Of a DNA stretch of 34,023 bases, positions 6,596-14,740 are shown in pieces. The notes below the pieces were generated by a model, which saw only the letters and a program-made list of their open reading frames with translations, had not been told where the DNA came from and searched no databases. Within the stretch, counting starts at the first letter, position 1. Every line of letters starts with the position of its first letter. The stretch is from IMG/VR virus record IMGVR_UViG_3300027733_000012, positions 1 through 34,023 of that record, one strand, 5' to 3'. This DNA comes from a virus. Made by a program: the position numbers and the translations under genes.

Positions 6596-9459
6596 CGCGA
6601 GTAGATGGCAAACCAGCCGCATCTGCATCGACCCGCGCCACCGAGGCAGTTGGGGTCGGGCAACGGCGGCAGCTCGAGGCCAACACCCTTGGTCACATAG
6701 TCCGACACCTTCACTCGCTCGCCCGTGTCAGCAGCTGCACAGATGCTGCACCGCTTGCCATCGGGGATGCTTGACCGCACCACATAGGTCGGCACCGCGC
6801 CAACCGCCGTCGGGGCCTGTGCATACGTTGCAGTGCGTGCTGCCGCCTCTACCATGTTCCGGCTATCTCGAGCCGAGTCAAGCAGGCCGAGCGGCGTGAT
6901 GCGGCTCATCCATGTGGCTGCGTCGGCACCGGCTAGCAGCGCGTTCTCAACCTCCGTCTGCACGCGGTTGCAGATGGTCTCGGCCGCCGTCTGTGTCAGT
7001 GCCGCCGCTCGAGCGAACTGAGCATTGCTCATCGTAGCCATGGCTGCGCTTGCGTCTGCTACCTCGGCCGCTGGCATCGTGTTGGCAGGTGCATCAGGCA
7101 GCGACTTGCGCGCCTCGTCCAAGACATCGCCCTCGACAGCCGTGCGGAGCTGGGCCGCGTTGTTCGATAGGCTCTGGTTGTAGAGGTCCAAGAACTTGGC
7201 ATAGATGGCATCGCGCTCGCCTGCCTGCCAGCCGTTCTTGAGAGCCTCCTTCACCGCGCCTCGATGAGCCGAGGCAATCGCCTCAATGCTCATGCTCAGC
7301 TTGGCGTCGAGGTCCTGGCGTGACTCGGCCAAGGTTACCCAGCCGACCACGAGCTCCTCTGGCCGCAGCTCACGAGGTGCCAAGAACTCTTTGCCGTCGC
7401 CTCCGACTACGAGGACGCCTTCACCTTCGCCGTCGCTCAAGTCGCCGCTGCCCTCGATGCAACCCTCGCCTAGCCGTGCTGCCCGGTGATGAGCTGCCGA
7501 GGCATAGGCCATCATTAGACCACGCACCCACTGCTTGCACTCGTTGCCGCCTCGCAGCTGGTACGAGTGATAGCAGGCGCCCTTATCAGTAAACGACTTC
7601 GTGCTGGCTACCCTCGGCAGCGTTGCACTAAACCACTCTGCCAAGCGCATCACCCGGGACCATGCCAACCGCTTGCCAGCTGCGAGGTCACGAGCAATCA
7701 GCAGCGCCTCGCTGTCAGAGGTCTTGCCCTTGCTCACCGCACGATGAGCATCGAGCGCCGCAGCTGCTGCCGAGCGCACCGAGTCGGGCACCACCACATC
7801 GGGCCGCTCTGCAAGCGAGGCAGACAAGATGGTGGCTGCCTCGGCCATCATCGTCTCGCTGGCCGCCGTCGACACTGGCTTGAACGCGCTGCTGTCGCCA
7901 ATCGTCGCAGGCACCTCGATGTTCTCGCCTACCTGCACCTGTGGCACCGCCGCCGCCGCCGTATCTGGCGAGGCAGGGGCAGTTGTAAAGGATTCCTTTA
8001 CAGCTGGAGCCGCTGCCATAGGCTTGAGCATAGCCAGCTGAGCAGCAATCATCGAGTCGGCCGTCGTGCGGCTCATGCCTGCCGAGACCAGCAAGAGAGC
8101 AGCCGCCTCTGGTGCAAGAGGAGCAGGGTTGGCAGGCGTTGCCACCAACATGCCGAGCACCTGCTGCGCAATCTGCAAGGAGCCGGCAAGCAGCGGGGCA
8201 GGCGTCTCCGCATTGACCTCGACACCCTCCTGCACCGGCAGCTCTGGCGCGCCAATCACCTTGCGTGCCCATGCCTCGTCGCCCGGGCCGCGTGTCAGCA
8301 GACCCGCCTGGACACCTTGCACATACGCTGCCCAACCGTCCATGCCCGTCGTCATCTCGGCCGACTGCACCTGCACTCGAGGCAGCTTGCCAGTGTAGCC
8401 TACGTCCTTCGCAAGCCACTGAAACATGCCCCGGCTTGCACGGTCAAAGACGTTGTTGAGCCACGCCTTGGCCTTGCGACCTGCTGCCCCGTCGAGCGTC
8501 TCGGCCATCGCACGAGAGCCGAACTGAGCAATGCCTGCCAGAGGCGCGTTGAGCTTCTTCTCAATCTGGCGGTCCCAGTACTCGAGCTGCTCAATGATGG
8601 CAGGTGGAGTGCCAGAGGGGTACCGCATCTCAACGTCGACCTGCTTAGGCCGCAGAAGGTACTTGCGCTGGCCGTCGCTGAACTGCTGACCAAACGTGTT
8701 GAACGCGTCGATGTCGTCCTCGGTGACGCTCGGCTCGTAGGCGATGTCCAAGAAGCCCCAGCTCAGCTGGTTGTAGATGCCTGCGTTGATGGCAATCTGC
8801 TTCCACAGCTCGAACGGCTGCAGGCAGTCACGCAGCATCGACCGGCCCTCGAACTCCATCGCGCCGGCAGTGCCGTAGACCGTGTGCACCAGCTGGTTGG
8901 CATCAAGGTCGTCATAGCCGTTAGGCGTCGAGAACCGAGCGCCACCAAAGAGGTGACCGTCGGGACGCCACAGCATGACCGCATTGTGTGCGACTGGGTA
9001 CCACTCAATCTGCGTGTCGTTGAGCCGACGAGGGAACATGAGGCCAAAGCCCATGAACGTGTCGAGCAAGGGGTAACTCCACAAAGCAGAGCCGCCCTCA
9101 ATCATCCCCTCGTACACCACCGCATCCTCAATGGTTGCAGCTCGGCAGAGGTCCATGAACGCCAGCTCCTCGGTGCCAGGAGCGCGGTTGTGAGTCCACA
9201 CCACCTCCTTGGGCAGAGCCGAGCCCTCGTTGATGGCCCAGTAGCAAGCAGAGGCAATGCCGACGTGCGTCTGCATCATCTCAGCATACTTGCCCGGTAG
9301 ACCGCCAACACCTCGGCGGTCCATCGGCAGGAATGTCAGATTCGGGTCGGCATCAGGCAGGCCACCTCGAGCGTTACGGGCGCCAGACATGTTGACGCGG
9401 GCGCTCGCTTGCGCCGCCGTCATCGGTATCACTCCGTTAGCCAGTACCGGCTTTACCAT
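6592..9459 (-). CDS. Portal protein fused to a MuF-like head morphogenesis domain
   Basis: 955 residues from ATG 9459 (AGAGG upstream; the longer frame to 9567 overlaps terminase and is rejected). Residues 1-~420 look like a DUF935/Mu gp29-type portal, the twelve-fold DNA channel: KYAEMMQTHVGIASACYWAI near the N-terminus and IEKKLNAPLAGIAQFGSRAM about two-thirds into the domain. An Ala/Pro-rich linker follows. At ~600-690 is a segment AGKRLAWSRVMRLAEWF...YQLRGGNECKQWV, like a domain I recall from phage head proteins with a W-G-G-D motif. The end (896-955) has SSIPDGKRCSIC...PDPNCLGGAGRCRC, the Cys-containing terminus of MuF/SPP1 gp7 proteins. Portal and MuF are normally separate genes. The first 7 bases overlap the TerL stop. 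Confidence 0.75.
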   Translation of the reverse strand: MVKPVLANGVIPMTAAQASARVNMSGARNARGGLPDADPNLTFLPMDRRGVGGLPGKYAEMMQTHVGIASACYWAINEGSALPKEVVWTHNRAPGTEELAFMDLCRAATIEDAVVYEGMIEGGSALWSYPLLDTFMGFGLMFPRRLNDTQIEWYPVAHNAVMLWRPDGHLFGGARFSTPNGYDDLDANQLVHTVYGTAGAMEFEGRSMLRDCLQPFELWKQIAINAGIYNQLSWGFLDIAYEPSVTEDDIDAFNTFGQQFSDGQRKYLLRPKQVDVEMRYPSGTPPAIIEQLEYWDRQIEKKLNAPLAGIAQFGSRAMAETLDGAAGRKAKAWLNNVFDRASRGMFQWLAKDVGYTGKLPRVQVQSAEMTTGMDGWAAYVQGVQAGLLTRGPGDEAWARKVIGAPELPVQEGVEVNAETPAPLLAGSLQIAQQVLGMLVATPANPAPLAPEAAALLLVSAGMSRTTADSMIAAQLAMLKPMAAAPAVKESFTTAPASPDTAAAAVPQVQVGENIEVPATIGDSSAFKPVSTAASETMMAEAATILSASLAERPDVVVPDSVRSAAAAALDAHRAVSKGKTSDSEALLIARDLAAGKRLAWSRVMRLAEWFSATLPRVASTKSFTDKGACYHSYQLRGGNECKQWVRGLMMAYASAAHHRAARLGEGCIEGSGDLSDGEGEGVLVVGGDGKEFLAPRELRPEELVVGWVTLAESRQDLDAKLSMSIEAIASAHRGAVKEALKNGWQAGERDAIYAKFLDLYNQSLSNNAAQLRTAVEGDVLDEARKSLPDAPANTMPAAEVADASAAMATMSNAQFARAAALTQTAAETICNRVQTEVENALLAGADAATWMSRITPLGLLDSARDSRNMVEAAARTATYAQAPTAVGAVPTYVVRSSIPDGKRCSICAAADTGERVKVSDYVTKGVGLELPPLPDPNCLGGAGRCRCGWFAIYSR

Positions 9460-10715
9460 GTCTTGCCTCTGCTTGGTGTTGTCGACGCGCTGCCCATGTA
9501 GGCTCGCCTCGTTTGCGCTGTCACTCCCATACGCTCGGCACCGTACCACGCCAGAGCGTGAGCACACACGGTGTCGTCGTGCACACCGCTCGGCGCGCCA
9601 TACACTACTCGGCCCTGCTTTACATCATACTCGAACGCCTCGAGCTCGGCGCGGTGCGGGCCGTCGAGCACGCTCGTTCTACCTTGTTGCAGCGCCAGTG
9701 CAAGCCCCTCCATCAACCCCTGCTTGCTGGCCGAGCTGAAGATGAACGCCTCGCACCACAGCCGAGCCGATGACAGCTGCTCACCGACGGCGTCGCCAAC
9801 GCCCGTCGCATCGTAGAACAGGCAGGCCTTGTTGCCCGGGCCGACGATGCGTGAGACCTCCGACACCAGCGAGGAGTAGCTCAAGCCGTGCCAGCGGTAC
9901 ATCACCGAGACGTGACGGTTGCTGTCGAGGCCCATCAGCACCGCGTAGTCTCGCTTGCGTGCTATGTCTAAACCCCACACCCGCACTGGGTTGCCTGTCG
10001 GCTGCCCGTTGTTGAGCTCAGCACAGGCCCGCACCGCGTCGATGCCAAACGGATTCTGCCCGTCGTCGGCTGGCTCGCAGTAGTAGAGCTCACGAAACAC
10101 AGCTGCCGGCAGCGACCGCCGCGCCATCTCGAGGTCGCCTGCCGAGAAGAGGCCACCGGCAATCGCATCGTCGGCCGTCAGCCTGTGGTAGGCAAAGCCC
10201 GGCTCGCCGCTCTCGCCCTTGCGTGACCACTGGTAGTGACGGTTGGCCCTGCCTCGCACGTTGCCACACAGCCGCAGCTTGCCGCGTGTCTTGGTGGTGG
10301 TGCTGTACACCGCGTCGACGGCATCGTCCTTCATGCGGCTGGCCTCGTCCAGGACGGCGCTGCTCACTGCCGAGCCATAGAGGTTGTCGGGCTTGTCAGC
10401 AGACCGAAAGCTCCACCGCCTATCACCAGGCGCAATGATGGCCTTGTCAGCGAGCGCCTGCCGGAACCCCACCTGACCACGCAGCAAGGACCATGCGACG
10501 CGGTAGGCCATCATGCTCTGTTCGTAGACCGGCGCCACCCACCAGTGCTCGGCGTCAGGCGGCCCCTCGAGCAGCTGCTTGATTTGCCACACGATGGCCG
10601 AGGTGGTCTTGCCGCTCTTGGTCGTGCTCTCGATGCAGACGATGCGTGACGGGTCGTTGATGGCGTCCCACTGCTTGGCATACAGCGCAGGCAGCGTGAC
10701 CTCGGCAGTCGCCAT
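9453..10715 (-). CDS. terL: Terminase large subunit (ATPase-nuclease)
   Basis: 420 residues; the ATG at 10715 overlaps the TerS stop as TGATG, with GAGG seven bases upstream (an in-frame GTG three bases earlier is less likely). It is the motor that cuts and pumps DNA into the prohead. The Walker A-type loop TTKSGKTT is at residues 31-38, Walker B AVLDE at 120-124 with the catalytic Glu124, and a coupling-like STTTKTRGKL follows. The RNase H-fold nuclease is marked by GLDIARKRDYAV (~residue 245), FYDATGVGDAV (~300) and HDDTVCAHALA (~385), which supply the expected three acidic positions. Length is at the short end for TerL but all motifs are present. Confidence 0.92.
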   Translation of the reverse strand: MATAEVTLPALYAKQWDAINDPSRIVCIESTTKSGKTTSAIVWQIKQLLEGPPDAEHWWVAPVYEQSMMAYRVAWSLLRGQVGFRQALADKAIIAPGDRRWSFRSADKPDNLYGSAVSSAVLDEASRMKDDAVDAVYSTTTKTRGKLRLCGNVRGRANRHYQWSRKGESGEPGFAYHRLTADDAIAGGLFSAGDLEMARRSLPAAVFRELYYCEPADDGQNPFGIDAVRACAELNNGQPTGNPVRVWGLDIARKRDYAVLMGLDSNRHVSVMYRWHGLSYSSLVSEVSRIVGPGNKACLFYDATGVGDAVGEQLSSARLWCEAFIFSSASKQGLMEGLALALQQGRTSVLDGPHRAELEAFEYDVKQGRVVYGAPSGVHDDTVCAHALAWYGAERMGVTAQTRRAYMGSASTTPSRGKTW

Positions 10716-11128
10716 CACTCGGCCTCGTCGACCCGCGTCACGCGAGGTATCGTCACCGTGAACTTGATAGGCTCCCCGCCGCTGGTCAGGTCAAGGGCCG
10801 ACTTGGTCACAGCGTCGAGGCCATTGAGCTTGGCACGCCTGTCCTCGATGCTGAGCACCGTGCTCACTGCCTTGAGGTCACCCTCCTTGGCCTGCGTCCA
10901 CACCGAGCGCAGCAGCTGGTCGAGACGCTCGGCTGCCTCCTTGCGCTCCTCGGTAGCACTCGCCACCGCATGCTCCTGGACCTCCTTGCGGGCCTGCGTC
11001 AGCAGCTCGGTGATGGTGACCCGGCTCAACCCCAGCTTGAGGGCGATGTCGTTGTGCGACCACCCACCTAGCCGCAGCTCCCATGCCTGCCTCAAGAACT
11101 CGGCGCGCTGTTCGTTGCTCAGTGCCAT
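10715..11128 (-). CDS. terS: Terminase small subunit
   Basis: 137 residues from ATG 11128; the frame extends to 11323, but that extension crosses the GTAACA repeats and lacks coding character. N-terminal helix-turn-helix: GGWSHNDIALKLGLSRVTITELL (about residues 25-47), followed by a long helical oligomerisation region (residues 50-95) and a short beta C-terminal tail that in other phages contacts the large subunit. TerS recognises the packaging site; in many phages that site is in or near this gene. Only a weak ribosome site precedes the ATG, and the best promoter would start transcription at or next to it, so the message may be leaderless. Confidence 0.78.
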   Translation of the reverse strand: MALSNEQRAEFLRQAWELRLGGWSHNDIALKLGLSRVTITELLTQARKEVQEHAVASATEERKEAAERLDQLLRSVWTQAKEGDLKAVSTVLSIEDRRAKLNGLDAVTKSALDLTSGGEPIKFTVTIPRVTRVDEAE

Positions 11129-11135
11129 GAAGCCG

Positions 11136-11164
11136 ATTGTGCCACTGGTCGCTCGGCAGGTCAA
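11136..11164 (-). promoter_or_regulatory. Candidate sigma70-type promoter for the late arm
   Basis: Reading the minus strand, TTGACC (11164-11159) and CACAAT (11141-11136) are separated by exactly 17 bases. The -10 lies seven bases before the TerS ATG, so transcription would begin at or beside the start codon. A second, perfect TTGACA lies at 11178-11173 but has no good -10 at the right distance. The GTAACA repeats begin just upstream, so a protein bound there could activate or block this promoter. Confidence 0.4.
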
Positions 11165-11184
11165 GCGCAGCCTGTCAAAAGAGC

Positions 11185-11467
11185 GGTAACACGGTAACAT
11201 CGACTTTGTTACCGTCCGACAGCCGCAAGCCATTGAACTGCCTAGCGAAATCGGAGCGGTAACATAGTAACACGATTTTTGCACATACCATGTGTAAGTC
11301 GAGGGGGGTCTCCTTGTGCGCACGCCCGTGAGCCCGCGCGCGCGTATAGGTGCTTGTTTTGGATGTTACTCATGTTACTCTATCAAAAAACTACTACTAT
11401 CTATAAACAAAACAGAGAGATAAGCGGTAACATCAGCGGTAACATCGGAGTAACATGCCATGTTACC
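11185..11467. repeat. GTAACA iteron cluster; candidate replication origin / control region
   Basis: Eleven copies of a (G/A)GTAACA core occur here and hardly elsewhere. Forward copies start at 11185, 11193, 11258, 11266, 11426, 11438 and 11449; reverse copies (TGTTAC(C/T)) start at 11207, 11364, 11373 and 11461. The extended consensus is about CGGTAACATC. They fall in four clusters with 8-12 base spacing. Between the third and fourth clusters is the most AT-rich stretch of the genome (11379-11423: A-runs and CTACTACTATCTATAAAC), a plausible unwinding element. The cluster sits between the divergent arms and upstream of the primase-helicase, the classic place for an iteron origin; operators for a regulator are the main alternative. 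Repeats are seen; function is inferred. Confidence 0.7.
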
Positions 11468-11792
11468 GCAAATCGGCTAAGTCGTTGAAACCTCGTTGCG
11501 GGCCTCTGGCGAGGGTCCTCGAGGAGCTCGAAACCGGCTCAAAACAGGGGGGCCTCGCGCGCGGACGCGAGGCTCGAGGCCCTCTCAGCGATGCATCTCG
11601 ACCACCAGCCCAAAAGGCATCGAGGCCCTCTCTCCTGGTGCCACGACAGCGGAGAGAGGACCTCGACTCAGCACTCTTGACAGGAGGTAGTCAGGAGGGC
11701 ATATTGGTCAGCGAGCCGCGACAACGGCTCATCAACCTGATGGCCTCGGTATACCCGAGGTGCCTAGTTTTTGCAAGCCCCCACGAGGTATC
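11468..11792 (+). promoter_or_regulatory. Structured untranslated leader before the primase gene
   Basis: About 325 bases without a convincing gene. It contains four perfect inverted repeats: GCCTCGCG/CGCGAGGC with a 6-base loop (11552-11573); CCTCTCTCC/GGAGAGAGG with a 15-base loop (11627-11659); GAGCCG/CGGCTC with a 6-base loop (11713-11730); and CCTCGG/CCGAGG with a 5-base loop (11744-11760). CGAGGCCCTCTC occurs twice (11574-11585 and 11621-11632). The last hairpin is followed seven bases later by TTTTT, like a weak attenuator, and the primase ribosome site comes after it. This may be an RNA leader controlling primase expression, or single-strand initiation sites belonging to the origin. 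Confidence 0.5.
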
Positions 11793-14591
11793 ATGCAAGA
11801 TGTATTGAGCGCGTTCGCACAAGCAGCGGAGGCCGAGCGCGGTCTCCTATTCCCTGACGGCGTCATAGCCAATGGCGAGCACCACAGGGTGCCGACGGTG
11901 TCCAAGCCGGACAAGAAGAACGGCTGGTATGTGGTGCACCTCAACGACGGGCCGGGGCAGAGTGGTGTGGTGGTGGCAGTGTTCAATGACCTTGCAGCTG
12001 GGCAGCCGGATGTGAAGTGGTCGAGCACGGCGAACAAGAGGCCAGAGGTGAACCTCGAGGAGGCGACAGCGACGATGAAGAAGAAGATAGCAGCTGCTGC
12101 CAAGGTGAAGGTGGACAAGGCCGAGGCAGCGGTGAACGAGGTGACGGCCGAGATAGCGCGGTCAAAGCCAGTGCAAGAGGCATTCGGTTACCTCGAGCAC
12201 AAGGGCGTAAGGTCGGTGCCAGGACTGTACCGCAGTGGGCAGACGCTGGTGGTGCCGCTGAAGGACGATAAGCAGCGTGTGGTGAACATGCAGCGCATCT
12301 GGCAGGACAGCGACGGTGTGTGGCAGAAGCGGTACCAGAAGAACGCAACGCGGGTGGGGACCTACTTTGCCATCAAGGCGAGCCCCGACACGGTAGCGAT
12401 TTGCGAGGGCGTGGCGACCGGCATCAGTGTCCATGAGGCGACAGGGTGGACAGTGCTTGCAGCTGGGGACACGACGCAGCTGGTGGCGGTGGCTAAGATG
12501 GCTCGTCGGATGATGCCAGGCGCTCGCATCATCCTTTGTGCCGACGATGACCGCATGACGGAGGGCAACCCAGGAGTGACCAAGGCACGAGAGGCGGCCG
12601 AGGCGGTTCGTGGCGAGGTGCGGGTGCCGGTGTTTGACGACCTTGATAGCCGAGGGACCGACTACAACGACCTGCATCAAGAGCAGGGGTTGTCGGAGGT
12701 GAAGTTGCAGCTGGAGGCCAAGGTCGAGCCGGTGGACGATGTGCCGCTGCCAGAGGAGGCACCCTACTACGAGGAGAAGCTCGGCAAGGAGAAGCCAGCA
12801 GGTGAGGAGGCATGGGTGCCGGATGGGTACGAGTTCACTAACACCGGTGCAGTGATACGGTTGCCGCCTGCCGACAGCGAGAAGCCCCCGACGCTCGTGA
12901 GCTCACAGCCATTGTGGGTAGCAGGGGTGCGGGTGGACGCGGTCGATGGCACAAGGTCGATGCTGGTGAAGTGGTGCACACCTCGAGCAGGTGAGTTCGG
13001 CCGGTTCGATAGGCCGCACCAGGTCATCGTGGACCGAGGCACGCTGCTCAATGCCCGCAGCATCGTGGCTCTGGCAAGCGCAGGGTTCCCGGTAGACTCG
13101 ACATGTGCGAGCGAGGTGGTGCTGTACCTGCGCAAGAGTGAGTCGCAGTACCTCGCCACGACGGTGCGAGCGGCGCAAGAGATGGTGGCAAGCGTGACAG
13201 GCTGGCATGGGGCGCTCGATTGGACTGCCTCGAGCTTCTTGATAGGCGAGAAGCAGGCGGGTTTGGGTTGCCCGACGTTCGAGAACCTCAACCCTGAGCT
13301 GGCGCGGCATGTGGGCGCGTTCACGGTGAGTGGCGAGGCATCGAAGCAGCTGGTGGTGCTGCGAGACATCGTTGACCAGCACCCCGACATGGCGACGGTG
13401 GTTGCGGTAGCTTTGGCGTCACCTTTGATGCGGGTAGTGTCGGCACCGGTGTTTGTCCTCGACATCGCCTGCGAGAGTAGCCGAGGCAAGACCAAGGCGC
13501 TGCTGGTGGCTGCGTCGGTGTATGGCTCGCCACAGACGATGCGGTCATGGGACACAACGAAGTACGCGCTCGAGATAGTGGCGAATGCGCAGCGGGGGTT
13601 GCCGTTGTTGCTCGATGAGACGCAGCGAGCGAGCAAGCCAGAGATGGTGCAGCCGATGGTCTACGACCTGTGCAACGTCGAGGGCAAGATGCGAGGCAAG
13701 GCCGACGGTGGAGTGCGGGCTATCTCTCGGTACGAGTCGCTGGTCATCAGCACAGGTGAGCAGAGCATAGCAGCCTTTGGCGACGCAGGCGGTGCTAGGG
13801 CGCGAATCCTGACCATCCAAGGCAGCCCTTGGAACGTGGGTATGCCCAAGCCTACGCCAGAGGCCATCAGGGCCTTGACGGTGTACCAGAGCCAGAGCCT
13901 CGACACCTTGTCGGACCACTACGGGCACGCGGGCCGGATGTTTGCCGAGAAGGTGGCGGTGCTGACAGAGGACGAGAGGCGTGAGCTGCGAGCTCGTTAT
14001 CGTGAGCTGGTGCATGCTCGGTCGGTGTCGGTGGAGGAGCTCAGCCCCAGTCACCCGATTGGGTCTCGGCTGTCGACGTATGCTGCGCTGATTGACCTTG
14101 CCGGCGAGCTGGCCGAGCGTTGGCTCGAGATGAAGCCGGCGGCATGGCTGTCGAGGGAGCGATGGTCAGCGATGCTCGGTTGCGGCCGTCCTGCCGACGT
14201 GGCAACGCAGGCGATGGAGCGGCTGGTGGCATGGGGTTGGTCAAGGTCAGCGCAGCTGCACGGCCATGGTGATGCGACCAAGACGTTGGGGCGCGATGCC
14301 ATCGGGACCTTCTCGGTTGATGGGGTGACAGGCAGGCCCAAGTTGCAGTTTGTGATGGCAACGGCCAACGACATGCTGCGCTCGGCAGGGTACCAGCCGG
14401 GAGCAGTAGCAGCGACATGGGCCTCACGCGGTTGGCTCAATGGCGACAAGGGGTCAAATACCTCTAAAGTCGTTAGTGTGGCAGGGTTCAAGGTGCGCAT
14501 GTACGACTTGAGCACGGTAGCACACTCGCTGCATGTGTGGCCGAGCGAGGATGCGGCAGAGAACATCTTTGCCGGTGATGTTCCGTTCTGA
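11793..14591 (+). CDS. Primase-helicase: TOPRIM primase plus DUF927-type ATPase
   Basis: 932 residues from ATG 11793 (CGAGGT close upstream; an in-frame GTG at 11760 lies in a hairpin). Residues ~120-190 resemble the part preceding TOPRIM in phage/plasmid primases (FGYLEHKGVRSVPGLYRSG...LVVPL). TOPRIM spans ~200-300: AICEG with Glu205, then CADDD (Asp251-253) and GTDYNDLH. The second half is DUF927-like: residues 370-550, Walker A ESSRGKTK (561-568), Walker B LPLLLDE (603-609), sensor-like VISTGE (651-656) and an arginine-bearing GARARIL. It would unwind and prime the origin region next to it, with host polymerase extending. The protein ends ...FAGDVPF, like the SSB C-terminal tip that recruits host replication proteins. 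Confidence 0.82.
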   Translation: MQDVLSAFAQAAEAERGLLFPDGVIANGEHHRVPTVSKPDKKNGWYVVHLNDGPGQSGVVVAVFNDLAAGQPDVKWSSTANKRPEVNLEEATATMKKKIAAAAKVKVDKAEAAVNEVTAEIARSKPVQEAFGYLEHKGVRSVPGLYRSGQTLVVPLKDDKQRVVNMQRIWQDSDGVWQKRYQKNATRVGTYFAIKASPDTVAICEGVATGISVHEATGWTVLAAGDTTQLVAVAKMARRMMPGARIILCADDDRMTEGNPGVTKAREAAEAVRGEVRVPVFDDLDSRGTDYNDLHQEQGLSEVKLQLEAKVEPVDDVPLPEEAPYYEEKLGKEKPAGEEAWVPDGYEFTNTGAVIRLPPADSEKPPTLVSSQPLWVAGVRVDAVDGTRSMLVKWCTPRAGEFGRFDRPHQVIVDRGTLLNARSIVALASAGFPVDSTCASEVVLYLRKSESQYLATTVRAAQEMVASVTGWHGALDWTASSFLIGEKQAGLGCPTFENLNPELARHVGAFTVSGEASKQLVVLRDIVDQHPDMATVVAVALASPLMRVVSAPVFVLDIACESSRGKTKALLVAASVYGSPQTMRSWDTTKYALEIVANAQRGLPLLLDETQRASKPEMVQPMVYDLCNVEGKMRGKADGGVRAISRYESLVISTGEQSIAAFGDAGGARARILTIQGSPWNVGMPKPTPEAIRALTVYQSQSLDTLSDHYGHAGRMFAEKVAVLTEDERRELRARYRELVHARSVSVEELSPSHPIGSRLSTYAALIDLAGELAERWLEMKPAAWLSRERWSAMLGCGRPADVATQAMERLVAWGWSRSAQLHGHGDATKTLGRDAIGTFSVDGVTGRPKLQFVMATANDMLRSAGYQPGAVAATWASRGWLNGDKGSNTSKVVSVAGFKVRMYDLSTVAHSLHVWPSEDAAENIFAGDVPF

Positions 14592-14626
14592 GCAGAAATC
14601 GACATCGGGGGGCAGAAATCGACATC
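14592..14626. repeat. Two direct copies of a 15-bp sequence just after the primase stop
   Basis: GCAGAAATCGACATC occurs at 14592-14606 and 14612-14626, a 20-base period, starting right after the primase stop codon. It is followed by the partly complementary AACGATGTTGAC and by CAGGT-gaat-ACCTG (14641-14654), a perfect 5-bp hairpin. It may be a protein-binding site or part of a terminator/processing region. The following gene has its own leader. Confidence 0.55.
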
Positions 14627-14672
14627 AACGATGTTGACCGCAGGTGAATACCTGTTAGGACCTCTTCTCACA

Positions 14673-14722
14673 GGCAGCGACAACTGCCCGCCCTACATAG
14701 TCACCCCGCCCCGCTTAGGGGC
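14673..14722 (+). ncRNA. Two-hairpin leader element, copy 1
   Basis: Hairpin 1 is GGCAG-cgacaa-CTGCC (14673-14688). Hairpin 2 is GCCCC-GCTTA-GGGGC (14708-14722) and is followed by CAGGAGAGAAGCC and the ATG at 14741. Hairpin 2 is the same 15-mer, except one loop base, as at 16587-16601. The order (stem with an A-containing loop, spacer, GC-pure stem, ribosome site) is shared with the leaders before the genes at 16268 and 16621. Confidence 0.5.
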
Positions 14723-14740
14723 ACACCCAGGAGAGAAGCC

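Noticed and set aside
7567-9300. 577-codon open frame on the plus strand opposite the portal gene
   Set aside because: It is the shadow of a GC-rich gene: the His/Arg/Cys-rich product has no domain, and the minus strand clearly codes for the portal.
9460-9567. Upstream extension of the portal frame
   Set aside because: It overlaps the terminase nuclease end by over 100 bases. The ATG at 9459 has a good ribosome site and the usual short overlap.
11129-11323. Upstream extension of the small terminase frame
   Set aside because: The extra 65 codons run through the GTAACA repeats and the candidate promoter and are Cys/Arg-rich without pattern. ATG 11128 fits TerS length and start.
11455-11808. 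117-codon open frame between the iterons and the primase gene, with GGAG four bases before its ATG
   Set aside because: It covers all four leader hairpins, its composition looks like structured non-coding DNA, and it overlaps the primase start. Left open as a low chance.
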